A stretch of DNA of 64,000 bases, taken from NCBI RefSeq assembly GCF_000724085.1, contig NZ_CCDL010000002.1:124001-188000 (forward strand). The letters are read 5' to 3'. This DNA comes from Oceanobacillus manasiensis. GTDB lineage: Bacteria > Bacillota > Bacilli > Bacillales > Amphibacillaceae. A model generated the notes under the pieces. The model worked only from the letters and a program-made list of their open reading frames with translations, did no database searches and was not told the DNA's origin. Shown piece by piece: positions 1 to 8,142 of the stretch (position 1 is the first letter of the stretch; every line of letters begins with the position of its first letter). Made by a program: the position numbers and the translations under genes.

Positions 1-1658
1 AACTACAAGAAGCTTCGGTAAGAGAAAAGCAAGAAATCGAAAGAATACTGCAGGAAATTACTGAACAAATTGCGATAGAGGAAGCACCATTATTAATCAA
101 TGTGGATGTATTATCAGAGATCGATGTCATGTTTGCTAGAGCAAAATTAGGTAAACAAATGAACGCCTCCATGCCAAAAATGAATGATAATGGAGTTATT
201 AAAATGCAACAAGCAAGACATCCACTCATTTCAAAGGATGAGGTGGTGCCAAATGATGTAGAAATCGGTGAAACGTATACTTCCATAGTCATAACAGGAC
301 CGAATACAGGTGGGAAAACAGTCACTTTAAAGATGATTGGGTTATGTACCTTGATGGCGCAATCTGGTTTACAAGTTCCCGCTTTGGATGGATGTGAACT
401 TGCCGTATTCCAACATGTGTTTGCAGATATTGGTGATGAACAATCTATTGAGCAAAACTTAAGTACCTTCTCTTCCCATATGACTAACATTGTAGATATT
501 TTAAAAAAGGTTGATTATAAGACACTCGTCTTATTCGATGAGCTAGGTGCAGGTACTGACCCTCAAGAAGGGGCAGCACTTGCTATGTCCATCTTAGATG
601 ATGTTATAAGTAGAGGAGCCAGAGTAATCGCCACAACACATTACCCTGAATTAAAAGCCTATGGGTATAACCGAGAACAAGTTGTGAATGCTTCTGTGGA
701 ATTTAATGTGGAGACACTTAGACCAACCTATCGTCTATTAATCGGTGTCCCAGGCCGCAGTAATGCCTTTGAAATATCGAAAAGATTAGGCTTGGAGAGC
801 GATGTCATTGAACAGGCGAAAGGGCTAATCGGAGTCGATTCAAAGAGTGTGGAAAACATGATCGCATCCTTGGAAGACTCACAGCTTTCAGCTGAAAAAG
901 AATATGAAGAAGCACATCGAACGCTTCTCGAGAGCGAGGAATTACATCAGGAAATAAAAAATGCTTGGAAGCAATTTGACCAGAAGCGGGAATCCCTTTA
1001 TCAAAAGGCCGAGGAAAAAGCAGAGAAGGCATTAGCTAAAGCACGTGAAGAAGCGGAACTCATCGTGGGTGAAATTCGGAAAATGAAGACGGAAACGAAG
1101 TTGAAGGAACATGAATGGATCGAAGCAAAAAAAATGCTAGAGGACGCACAGCCTAAGCTGCAGAAAAAACAAAAGGAAAAGCAAGCCTCCACAGTGGCGT
1201 CCCAATCTAAAAAGGAAATTAAAGTAGGGGACGAAGTAAAACTTCTAACACTAAATCAGAAGGGTACGATAGTGGAAAAAGTTAGTGATAAAGAATATCT
1301 CGTTCAGGTAGGGATTATGAAAGTGAAAATGAAGCGTGAGGATCTTCAGCCACTAGGCAAGCAAAAGCAAAACTATGAAAAACCCCTAACAACAATCCGT
1401 GGATCAAATTACCATGTTAGTACAGAACTGGATCTCCGCGGAGAGAGATTTGAGGATGCTCTTTTAAAACTGGAAAAATATATTGATGACAGCTTACTTG
1501 CCGGATACGGTAAGGTATCAATCATACATGGTAAAGGAACAGGCGCTTTACGCAATGGTGTAAAAGAATTCGTCAAGAAGCATCCGAGAATTGCGGGGCA
1601 GAGACCTGGAGAAGCGGGAGAAGGAGGAAGTGGAGTTACCGTCATAGAATTACGTTAG
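1..1658 (+). CDS. mutS2: Endonuclease MutS2, 3' part (5' end outside the window)
   Basis: DNA-binding ATPase and nuclease acting on branched DNA and, in B. subtilis, on collided ribosomes. The reading frame is open from base 3, so the gene is cut by the window edge; about 551 residues are visible against roughly 785 in B. subtilis MutS2. Seen: Walker A GPNTGGKT at 298-321, Walker [14 protein letters not shown] near 526-564, the signature stretch with [11 protein letters not shown], a long charged coiled coil (about 850-1190), a KOW-like segment ([15 protein letters not shown] near 1225) and a C-terminal Smr nuclease domain with LDLRG and HGKGTGALR. The next gene follows after 21 bases, as yshE does in B. 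subtilis. Confidence 0.96.
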   Translation, partial: LQEASVREKQEIERILQEITEQIAIEEAPLLINVDVLSEIDVMFARAKLGKQMNASMPKMNDNGVIKMQQARHPLISKDEVVPNDVEIGETYTSIVITGPNTGGKTVTLKMIGLCTLMAQSGLQVPALDGCELAVFQHVFADIGDEQSIEQNLSTFSSHMTNIVDILKKVDYKTLVLFDELGAGTDPQEGAALAMSILDDVISRGARVIATTHYPELKAYGYNREQVVNASVEFNVETLRPTYRLLIGVPGRSNAFEISKRLGLESDVIEQAKGLIGVDSKSVENMIASLEDSQLSAEKEYEEAHRTLLESEELHQEIKNAWKQFDQKRESLYQKAEEKAEKALAKAREEAELIVGEIRKMKTETKLKEHEWIEAKKMLEDAQPKLQKKQKEKQASTVASQSKKEIKVGDEVKLLTLNQKGTIVEKVSDKEYLVQVGIMKVKMKREDLQPLGKQKQNYEKPLTTIRGSNYHVSTELDLRGERFEDALLKLEKYIDDSLLAGYGKVSIIHGKGTGALRNGVKEFVKKHPRIAGQRPGEAGEGGSGVTVIELR

Positions 1659-1679
1659 TGACAAATAGGAGGTAGTGCT

Positions 1680-2087
1680 GTGAGTACATTTTGGGAAAAT
1701 GTTATTGTTATAACGGCTGCTAGATACAGTGTGGTTATATTAGCCACACTTGTATTTCTAGCCATATTTGAAACCGTAACATCTTATAGAAATTGGGAAG
1801 AGATTAAAAAGGGAAATTTAGCAGTGGCAATGGCGACCGGGGGGAAAATCTTTGGGATAGCTACCATTTTTCGATTTTCCATTGAGCATAATGACACGGT
1901 GCTTCAAAGCATTGGCTGGGGTACGTTTGGATTTTTACTATTATTATTTGGATATGTTATTTTTGAATTTCTAACTCCAACGATTAAGGTTGATGAAGAA
2001 ATTGGAAAAGGAAATAAGGCAGTAGGATTCATTTCTATGGTAATTTCTATCGGATTAGCATATGTCATTGGTGTAAGTATAGAATAG
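1680..2087 (+). CDS. yshE: DUF350 membrane protein, YshE-like
   Basis: A 135-residue integral membrane protein with four predicted hydrophobic segments (about residues 6-28, 42-62, 68-92 and 112-134) and a short charged loop (TIKVDEEIGKGNKA) before the last one, the layout of DUF350 proteins. The function of the family is unknown. GTG start behind AGGAGGT. It sits directly after mutS2 and upstream of lcfA, exactly where yshE lies in B. subtilis, so orthology is likely. Confidence 0.85.
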   Translation: MSTFWENVIVITAARYSVVILATLVFLAIFETVTSYRNWEEIKKGNLAVAMATGGKIFGIATIFRFSIEHNDTVLQSIGWGTFGFLLLLFGYVIFEFLTPTIKVDEEIGKGNKAVGFISMVISIGLAYVIGVSIE

Positions 2088-2099
2088 GGGAGCGTTATT

Positions 2100-2183
2100 A
2101 TGATATTAGACAGACTGGCAAAAATATTAATCGTTGTGGCAATCATTTTTCTAATTGTCGGTATTTATTATTTGTTAAAATAA
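2100..2183 (+). CDS. Possible 27-residue single-span membrane peptide
   Basis: Short frame starting ATG 12 bases after yshE, with a GGGGA site about 7 bases upstream. It would encode a lysine-flanked hydrophobic helix: a basic or acidic N-terminus (MILDRLAK), about 17 apolar residues (ILIVVAIIFLIVGIYYL), then a lysine end. That composition is what a real small membrane protein looks like and would be unusual by chance, but no family is recognised. It would be co-transcribed with yshE. Confidence 0.45.
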   Translation: MILDRLAKILIVVAIIFLIVGIYYLLK

Positions 2184-2260
2184 AAGTTACATAAAATTTT
2201 CAAAAATTGAAATTTAACGCTATAATGAAAATAGTATAGTAATAAAGGAGGAGATAAAGA

Positions 2261-3970
2261 ATGGGGCAAAGTAAAATATGGTTGAAGCATTATCCCACTG
2301 AAATACCTACCAGTATTACGTATGACAGGAAGCCCTTGCATGTATTTTTTGAGGAAAGTGCTTCCCGATTCGCAAAAAAGAAAGCGCTTTATTTTATGGG
2401 TAAGGAGATGAGTTACGAAGCGTTATATGACGAAACAAAAAAACTCGCATCCTTTTTTCAGAAGAAGGGATTAAAAAAGGGCGATAAGGTTGCCATTATG
2501 CTTCCAAACTGTCCACAAGCGGTAATTAGCTATTATGCAACACTCATGGCGGGAGCTGTCGTAGTGCAGACGAACCCACTATATAAAGAAAGAGAGCTAG
2601 AATACCAGCTTAATGACTCAGAGGCTAGCTTTATCATCAGCTTGGATATCCTTCTACCTAGAATTACCAATGTACTTCCTAAAACAAACGTCACCCATTC
2701 GATCATTACAAGCATAAAAGATTACTTACCATTTCCCAAAAATATGCTTTACCCTTTTATTCAAAAAAGACAATATAACATGGTTGTTAAAGTAGAAGAA
2801 ACTGAGAGCACACATAGCTGGCAAAAGGCAATTTCTGAATCGGATGGTTCTTATGATAAGGTGGACGTTGATCCTGTTGAAGATATAGCCTTATTGCAAT
2901 ATACTGGAGGAACAACTGGCTATCCTAAAGGCGTTATGCTAACTCATTACAACTTAGTATCCAATGTGCAAATGTGCGATGCTTGGTTATATAGGACAAA
3001 GGGTGAAGAAGATGTAATTCTCGGTGTTTTACCATTCTTTCACGTTTACGGGATGACCACGGTTATGAACAATGCTATTATGTTAGGTTCTAAAATGGTT
3101 TTACTTCCTAAGTTTGATGCAAAAGAAGTATTAAAGACAATCGATAAACAAAAGCCCACGCTTTTTCCTGGGGCACCTACCATCTATATAGGCTTACTTA
3201 ACCATCCTGACCTATCCAACTATGATTTATCCTCAATACAAGCCTGCATTAGTGGATCTGCTCCACTACCTATCGAAATACAAGAGCAATTTGAAAGGAT
3301 TACAGGCGGCAAATTGGTGGAAGGCTATGGTCTCACAGAAACTTCCCCTGTTACACATGCCAACTTTGTATGGGAGAAAAGAATTAATGGAAGCATTGGT
3401 GTTCCATGGCCAGACACAGAGTGTAAAGTTATGATATTAGAAACAAATGAAGAAGCTGATATCGGAGAAATAGGTGAAATTGTAGTAAAAGGACCACAAG
3501 TAATGAAAGGGTATTGGAATAATCAGGAGGAAACAGATCTGGTATTAAGAGATGGTTGGCTTTATACAGGAGACTTAGGGTATATGGATGAAGAAGGTTA
3601 TTTCTATGTAGTGGACCGTAAAAAAGATATGATTATTGCAGGTGGATATAATATCTATCCTAGAGAAGTGGAAGAAGTTTTATATGAGCATAAAGATATT
3701 CAGGAGGCAGTGGTAGCTGGGGTGCCAGACGCTTACCGGGGTGAAACAGTAAAAGCTTACATTGTTCTCAAAGAGGGTGCAACCCTAAATGAGGAAGAAC
3801 TAAATCATTTTTGTAGAAAGCATTTGGCAGCTTATAAAGTACCAAAGGTTTACGAGTTTAGGGAAGAACTCCCGAAAACAGCGGTCGGAAAGATACTTAG
3901 ACGTAGCTTAGTAGATGAAGAAAAAGAAAAACGTTTGAAGGAAGAAGCAGCGCAAGTTAATAAAGCATGA
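2261..3970 (+). CDS. lcfA: Long-chain-fatty-acid--CoA ligase
   Basis: Activates long-chain fatty acids to acyl-CoA with ATP, the entry step of beta-oxidation. 569 residues, normal for the family. Seen: AMP-binding P-loop YTGGTTGYPKGV near residue 214, the YGLTETSP motif near 355, the GWLYTGDLGYMDEEGYFYVVDR hinge block split around residue 431-452 followed by KDMIIAGGYNIYPREVEE, and the C-terminal catalytic lysine context TAVGKILRR near 540. ATG start behind AAAGGAGGAG. TATAAT at 2221-2226 is a plausible -10 but no good -35 is visible. It precedes fadR-fadB-etfBA as in B. subtilis, but here a separate promoter lies between lcfA and fadR. Confidence 0.95.
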   Translation: MGQSKIWLKHYPTEIPTSITYDRKPLHVFFEESASRFAKKKALYFMGKEMSYEALYDETKKLASFFQKKGLKKGDKVAIMLPNCPQAVISYYATLMAGAVVVQTNPLYKERELEYQLNDSEASFIISLDILLPRITNVLPKTNVTHSIITSIKDYLPFPKNMLYPFIQKRQYNMVVKVEETESTHSWQKAISESDGSYDKVDVDPVEDIALLQYTGGTTGYPKGVMLTHYNLVSNVQMCDAWLYRTKGEEDVILGVLPFFHVYGMTTVMNNAIMLGSKMVLLPKFDAKEVLKTIDKQKPTLFPGAPTIYIGLLNHPDLSNYDLSSIQACISGSAPLPIEIQEQFERITGGKLVEGYGLTETSPVTHANFVWEKRINGSIGVPWPDTECKVMILETNEEADIGEIGEIVVKGPQVMKGYWNNQEETDLVLRDGWLYTGDLGYMDEEGYFYVVDRKKDMIIAGGYNIYPREVEEVLYEHKDIQEAVVAGVPDAYRGETVKAYIVLKEGATLNEEELNHFCRKHLAAYKVPKVYEFREELPKTAVGKILRRSLVDEEKEKRLKEEAAQVNKA

Positions 3971-4014
3971 GCCTTTCTGGCTCTTGTTGGGAAAAATTTG
4001 GACAACCTATATTG

Positions 4015-4043
4015 TTGACAGGATTCTTCTTAGATCGTACAAT
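4015..4043 (+). promoter_or_regulatory. Sigma-A promoter of the fadR-fadB-etfBA unit
   Basis: TTGACA at 4015-4020 and TACAAT at 4038-4043 are separated by 17 bases. Transcription would begin near 4050, inside the adjoining FadR operator. Confidence 0.8.
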
Positions 4044-4052
4044 GAAATAAAT

Positions 4053-4072
4053 ATGAATGACGATTCATTCAT
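4053..4072 (+). promoter_or_regulatory. FadR operator, perfect inverted repeat
   Basis: ATGAATGACGATTCATTCAT: 8-base arms with a 4-base centre, matching the known Bacillus FadR box built on TGAATGA...TCATTCA. It covers the expected start of transcription, so FadR should block its own operon when long-chain acyl-CoA is absent. No second copy was seen in front of lcfA. Confidence 0.85.
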
Positions 4073-4105
4073 TTGGTTATTTCTTGTACAGATTGGGAGA
4101 TTAAG

Positions 4106-4693
4106 ATGAATAAACGAAAACCAAAGTATAATCAAATTATTGAGGCAGCAGTAGAAGTAATAGCTGAAAATGGCTATCATGCCTCCCAGGTTTCAAAAAT
4201 AGCGAAAAAGGCTGGTGTTGCCGACGGTACCATCTATTTATATTTTAAAAACAAAGAGGATATATTAGTATCTGTTTTTGAAGAGAAGATGGGACAATTC
4301 ATTGAACAAACAGAGAAATCCATTGAGCAAATGGAAAATGCTAACGTAAAGCTTTTAGCACTTATTGAGATGCACTTCCAGCAATTGGCAAGCAATCAGC
4401 ATTTGGCTGTTGTAACTCAGTTAGAACTTCGTCAATCAAATCCGGCCTTAAGGGTAAAAATTAATCAAGTTTTAAAGCCGTATTTGACTGTCATTGACAA
4501 TATAATTAAGGAAGGGATGCAGGAAGGATTGTTTCGTGAAGATCTCATTTTGCCACTTGTTAGGCAAATGATATTCGGTACACTTGATGAGACCGTTACC
4601 AACTGGGTTATGAAGGAAAAGAAATATGATTTGGTTAACCAGTCGAAAGACGTGCATCGGTTACTGTCGAACGGCCTTACTGTATCGAAGTAA
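4106..4693 (+). CDS. fadR: TetR-family fatty-acid degradation repressor
   Basis: 195-residue TetR-type repressor. The N-terminal DNA-binding helix-turn-helix is clear (ASQVSKIAKKAGVADGTIYL, then YFKNKEDIL, about residues 26-55); the remainder is an all-helical ligand domain, expected to bind long-chain acyl-CoA. The ATG at 4106 is chosen because GGGAGA lies 9 bases upstream; in-frame codons farther upstream run into the operator. The perfect FadR box just upstream and the beta-oxidation neighbours support the assignment. Confidence 0.92.
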   Translation: MNKRKPKYNQIIEAAVEVIAENGYHASQVSKIAKKAGVADGTIYLYFKNKEDILVSVFEEKMGQFIEQTEKSIEQMENANVKLLALIEMHFQQLASNQHLAVVTQLELRQSNPALRVKINQVLKPYLTVIDNIIKEGMQEGLFREDLILPLVRQMIFGTLDETVTNWVMKEKKYDLVNQSKDVHRLLSNGLTVSK

Positions 4694-4712
4694 ACAAAGG
4701 GGGCGAGTATAG

Positions 4713-5486
4713 ATGTCTGTATTAGCTTATGAGGTAAGTGATGGGGTAGCATATTTAACAATTCAAAGTCCACCAGCTAATGCGCTTTCTAGTACATTGT
4801 TACAAGATCTGGAAGAAAAATTGCAGAAAGTGGAAGCTGATGAGAGTGTGAAGGCTATTGTGCTAAAGGGAGAAGGCAGATTTTTTTCAGCAGGGGCTGA
4901 TATAAAAGAGTTCACTTCTTTTCAGAATTCAAGTGATTCAAAAAATCTTGCTCAAAAAGGGCAGCAGCTGTTTAATAAAATTGAACATTTTCCAATACCA
5001 GTCATCGCAGCGATCCATGGGGCAGCGCTTGGTGGAGGCTTGGAACTAGCAATGTCTTGTCATATTCGGATTGTTACCAAGACTGCTAAGTTAGGATTGC
5101 CTGAGCTAACGTTGGGTATTATTCCCGGATTTGCAGGGACCCAGCGTTTACCACAGCATGTAGGAAATGCCAAGGCATATGAGATGATCTTATCAGGTGA
5201 TCCAATTTCGGGAGAGGAAGCATACCATTTTGGTCTTGCCAATAAGGTTGTGGAAGATGAAGAATTGGAAAAGGAAACTACTAAACTGGCAGAAAAAATA
5301 GCCCAGAAAAGCAAGCCTTCCATTCAGTATGTTATGAGTCTAGTTCCTTATGCAAAAACAGAACTCTTTGACAGAGGGTTAGAAGCAGAAGCAAAGGCTT
5401 TTAAAGAGGTCTTTAACTCACACGATGCGAGGGAAGGTATTCAGGCATTTTTGGAAAAACGTAAACCAAACTTCACAGATAAGTAA
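4713..5486 (+). CDS. fadB: Enoyl-CoA hydratase
   Basis: Hydrates trans-2-enoyl-CoA to 3-hydroxyacyl-CoA in beta-oxidation. 257 residues with the crotonase fold: oxyanion-hole segment GRFFSAGADIKEF at about 55-67 and GAALGGGLELAMSCH at about 103-117. Both catalytic glutamates of true hydratases are present (Glu111 in GGGLE, Glu131 in LPE), followed by IPGFAGTQRLP. RBS AAAGGGGGCGAG. It lies between fadR and etfB as in B. subtilis. Confidence 0.93.
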   Translation: MSVLAYEVSDGVAYLTIQSPPANALSSTLLQDLEEKLQKVEADESVKAIVLKGEGRFFSAGADIKEFTSFQNSSDSKNLAQKGQQLFNKIEHFPIPVIAAIHGAALGGGLELAMSCHIRIVTKTAKLGLPELTLGIIPGFAGTQRLPQHVGNAKAYEMILSGDPISGEEAYHFGLANKVVEDEELEKETTKLAEKIAQKSKPSIQYVMSLVPYAKTELFDRGLEAEAKAFKEVFNSHDAREGIQAFLEKRKPNFTDK

Positions 5487-5514
5487 TCCACTTTTAATTA
5501 AGGAGGAACAAAAA

Positions 5515-6288
5515 TTGGATATATATGTATTACTAAAAAGAACGTTTGATACAGAGGAAAAAATTAATGTGTCATCAGGAAAAATTGAAGATGACGGAGC
5601 GGAGTTCATCATTAATCCGTATGATGAGTACGCAGTCGAAGAAGCGATAAACCAACGTGATGTGCATGGTGGTGAAGTTACAGTTGTAACAGTTGGAGAA
5701 GAAGAATCTGAAAAACAGCTTCGAACAGCTCTAGCTATGGGTGCAGATAAAGCTGTATTGATAAACACAGAAGAAGATTTGGATGAAGGGGATCAATATA
5801 CAACTTCCCGAATTTTAGAAGCATATTTTAAAGACAAAGAAGCAGATCTTATACTCGCTGGCAACGTGGCTATTGATGAAGCGAGCGGACAAGTCGGGCC
5901 TAGATTAGCGGAACTGTTGGGGATCTCATTTATTACTACAATCACCAGTTTAAAGATTGAAGATAATAATGCTTTCATAGAAAAGGATATTGAAGGTGAC
6001 GTTGAAGTCGTTGAGTCTTCACTACCTTTATTGGTTACTTGTCAGCAAGGATTGAATGAACCAAGGTACCCATCACTCCCAGGAATTATGAAAGCTAAAA
6101 AGAAGCCGCTTGAAGAATTGGAAATAGACGACCTAGATCTTGATGAAGACGACATTGAAGCAAAAACAAAAACGGTCGAAATCTTCCTTCCACCAGAAAA
6201 AGAAGCGGGCAGAGTACTTGAAGGAGATATAGGCGACCAGGTTGAAGAGTTAGTTTCTTTACTTAAAAACAATGCTAAAGTGCTATAA
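5515..6288 (+). CDS. etfB: Electron transfer flavoprotein, beta subunit
   Basis: Accepts electrons from acyl-CoA dehydrogenase together with EtfA. TTG start at 5515 behind AGGAGGAAC gives 257 residues, the usual length, and the family N-terminus (MDIYVLLKRTFDTEE). The ETF-beta body is recognisable, including NPYDEYAVEEAI and the AMP-binding-type stretch ADLILAGNVAIDEASGQVGPRLAELL. An earlier in-frame start at 5425 would overlap fadB and is not favoured. etfA follows after 29 bases. Confidence 0.94.
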   Translation: MDIYVLLKRTFDTEEKINVSSGKIEDDGAEFIINPYDEYAVEEAINQRDVHGGEVTVVTVGEEESEKQLRTALAMGADKAVLINTEEDLDEGDQYTTSRILEAYFKDKEADLILAGNVAIDEASGQVGPRLAELLGISFITTITSLKIEDNNAFIEKDIEGDVEVVESSLPLLVTCQQGLNEPRYPSLPGIMKAKKKPLEELEIDDLDLDEDDIEAKTKTVEIFLPPEKEAGRVLEGDIGDQVEELVSLLKNNAKVL

Positions 6289-6317
6289 AAGCGATCAGTC
6301 AGAAAGGGGAAGTCGCA

Positions 6318-7292
6318 ATGAGTGATAAATGTTTAGTAATAGGAGAAGCAAGAGAAGGCACACTACGAAATGTGTCTTTTGAAGCAATAGCAGCAGCTCA
6401 GAAGCTTCAATCAGATGGAGAAATTATTGGAGTAATATGCGGAAATACAGACTTAGAAAACCAGGCAAAGGAAATGATTTATTACGGTGCTGATAGAGTA
6501 ATTACATTAAAACACGAAAATTTGGAAGCGTATACTTCCGAGGGATATGGTCAGGCACTACTTAAAGTAATTAAAGATGAAAACCCATCAGGCATTGTTA
6601 TGGGCCATACTTCAGTTGGAAAGGATCTAACACCGAAGCTTGCAAGTAAACTTGACAGTGGATTGGTTTCCGACGTAGTAGATTTGGAATTGGACAATGG
6701 TAAAGCTGTTTTTACACGGCCAATCTACTCTGGAAAAGCCTTTGAAAAGAAAATAATTACAAGCGGCTTAACCTTCATAACGATTAGACCAAACAACATT
6801 CCTGCACTAGAACGGGATGAAAGCCGAAGTGGTGGCATTTCTACGAAAGAGATAGATATTGCAGGTATTCGTACTGTAATCAAAGATGTTATTCGGAAAG
6901 CAGCTGAGGGAGTGGACCTTTCAGAGGCAAATGTAATTGTTGCTGGTGGGCGCGGTGTTAAAAGTGAAGAAGGCTTCAAACCATTGTATGAATTAGCTGA
7001 AGTGCTTGGAGGAGCAGTTGGAGCTTCACGTGGAGCTTGTGACGCGGAGTATTGCGATTATTCTTTGCAAATCGGTCAGACAGGAAAAGTCGTTACACCA
7101 GACCTGTATATTGCAGTAGGAATTTCAGGGGCAATTCAACATCTAGCTGGAATGTCGAACTCTAAGGTCATTGTCGCTATTAATAAAGACCCAGAAGCGA
7201 ATATCTTTAATATTGCAGACTATGGAATCGTTGGTGACCTCTTTGAAATCATACCATTGTTAATTGAAGAAGTTAAGAAAATAAAACAATAA
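6318..7292 (+). CDS. etfA: Electron transfer flavoprotein, alpha subunit
   Basis: FAD-binding partner of EtfB, passing electrons from beta-oxidation to the respiratory chain. 324 residues. The C-terminal FAD domain shows the family signature: VAGGRGVKSEEGF, then GGAVGASRGACDAEY, QIGQTGKVV, PDLYIAVGISGAIQHLAGM and VAINKDPEANIFNIADYGIVGD. RBS AAAGGGGAAG. Last gene of the fad/etf unit; a structured intergenic element follows. Confidence 0.95.
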   Translation: MSDKCLVIGEAREGTLRNVSFEAIAAAQKLQSDGEIIGVICGNTDLENQAKEMIYYGADRVITLKHENLEAYTSEGYGQALLKVIKDENPSGIVMGHTSVGKDLTPKLASKLDSGLVSDVVDLELDNGKAVFTRPIYSGKAFEKKIITSGLTFITIRPNNIPALERDESRSGGISTKEIDIAGIRTVIKDVIRKAAEGVDLSEANVIVAGGRGVKSEEGFKPLYELAEVLGGAVGASRGACDAEYCDYSLQIGQTGKVVTPDLYIAVGISGAIQHLAGMSNSKVIVAINKDPEANIFNIADYGIVGDLFEIIPLLIEEVKKIKQ

Positions 7293-7313
7293 AAATTACT
7301 GCCAGTTATTATG

Positions 7314-7661
7314 CGCTTCGCTTTTCTTATGTAGCTATGAGCGCCAAAAACTAGGTAACTTTGCGACTCGCCCTACGATAAAGAAGACTTGCCGATTGGT
7401 GACAACCAGAGGCCTAGTCGCACTTATACCCGGAGGGTGAAAGTCATCATCGGTTCGTTAATAAAGGTCGGTAGACTAAAACCGGCCTTGCCGGCCAACG
7501 TCGACATACCCCTTTTGCAGGGGCATGATTCCTTTATCTCGGTTGCTTCGGTCCAGTTACTACGTGGGCCCGGAGGAACCGGGTCATGCCGACGTTGACC
7601 CAGGACGGGTCGGTCCTAGTCGGCGTACCTTAGTACGGCGCTCTTCGCTTTTCCTATGTAT
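7314..7661. repeat. GC-rich, multiply folded intergenic element with repeated ends
   Basis: About 350 bases of visibly GC-richer sequence in an AT-rich genome. The ends are near-identical direct repeats (CGCTTTTC-TATGTA type, 7314-7334 and 7639-7661). Inside them are nested inverted repeats: GAGCGCC 7340-7346 with GGCGCTC 7638-7644; ACTAGG 7351-7356 with CCTAGT 7616-7621; CAACGTCG 7497-7504 with CGACGTTG 7591-7598; GGCATGA 7523-7529 with TCATGCC 7585-7591; plus local hairpins CCGGC/GCCGG at 7483-7495, CCCC/GGGG at 7510-7524 and CCCGG/CCGGG at 7570-7584. It looks like a dispersed Bacillaceae intergenic repeat or a structured RNA. The 69-codon frame inside it has no protein character. Confidence 0.6.
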
Positions 7662-7671
7662 AAGCAAAGTA

Positions 7672-7701
7672 TTCGCAAGGAAATAATAACGATGGTATAC
7701 T
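7672..7701 (+). promoter_or_regulatory. Candidate trxA promoter
   Basis: TATACT at 7696-7701 preceded, 18 bases upstream, by a weak TTCGCA. It lies just downstream of the structured element. Confidence 0.4.
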
Positions 7702-7740
7702 CGGTGTATGATTCAAAGCTTCACATAAGGAGGAATTAGA

Positions 7741-8055
7741 ATGGCAATAACAAACGTAACAGATCAAAACTTCGCTAAAGAAACTTCTGAAGGTCTAGTA
7801 CTAGCTGATTTCTGGGCACCATGGTGTGGACCTTGTAAAATGATTGCACCAGTATTAGAAGAAATTGATGGCGAAATGGAAGATAAAGTACAAATCGTCA
7901 AACTTGATGTTGATGAGAACCAGGAAACTGCTGGTAAATATGGTGTTATGAGTATCCCTACACTACTTCTATTCAAAGATGGTAATGTAGTAGATCAAGT
8001 TATCGGTTTCCAACCTAAAGAAGCGCTTGTAGATCTAATTAACAAGCACGCTTAA
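7741..8055 (+). CDS. trxA: Thioredoxin
   Basis: General protein disulfide reductase, recycled by thioredoxin reductase. 104 residues with the full fold: [12 protein letters not shown] carries the redox cysteines Cys29 and Cys32, cis-proline motif SIPTLLLF near residue 73, and the conserved C-terminal GFQPKEAL. Strong AAGGAGG site. It precedes uvrC as in B. subtilis, separated by a terminator. Confidence 0.98.
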   Translation: MAITNVTDQNFAKETSEGLVLADFWAPWCGPCKMIAPVLEEIDGEMEDKVQIVKLDVDENQETAGKYGVMSIPTLLLFKDGNVVDQVIGFQPKEALVDLINKHA

Positions 8056-8083
8056 AAATGGTATAGTAACTATAAAGAAAATC

Positions 8084-8117
8084 AAAATCCCTTGTTGCCT
8101 ATGTAACAAGGGATTTT
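8084..8117 (+). terminator. Rho-independent terminator of trxA
   Basis: AAAATCCCTTGTT paired with AACAAGGGATTTT across an 8-base loop, ending in Ts. Confidence 0.8.
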
Positions 8118-8142
8118 CTAAGTGATAAAAGGAATGGATAAC

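Noticed and set aside
7389-7598. 69-codon frame inside the structured element
   Set aside because: Composition follows the palindromes of the element; no ribosome site and no protein character.
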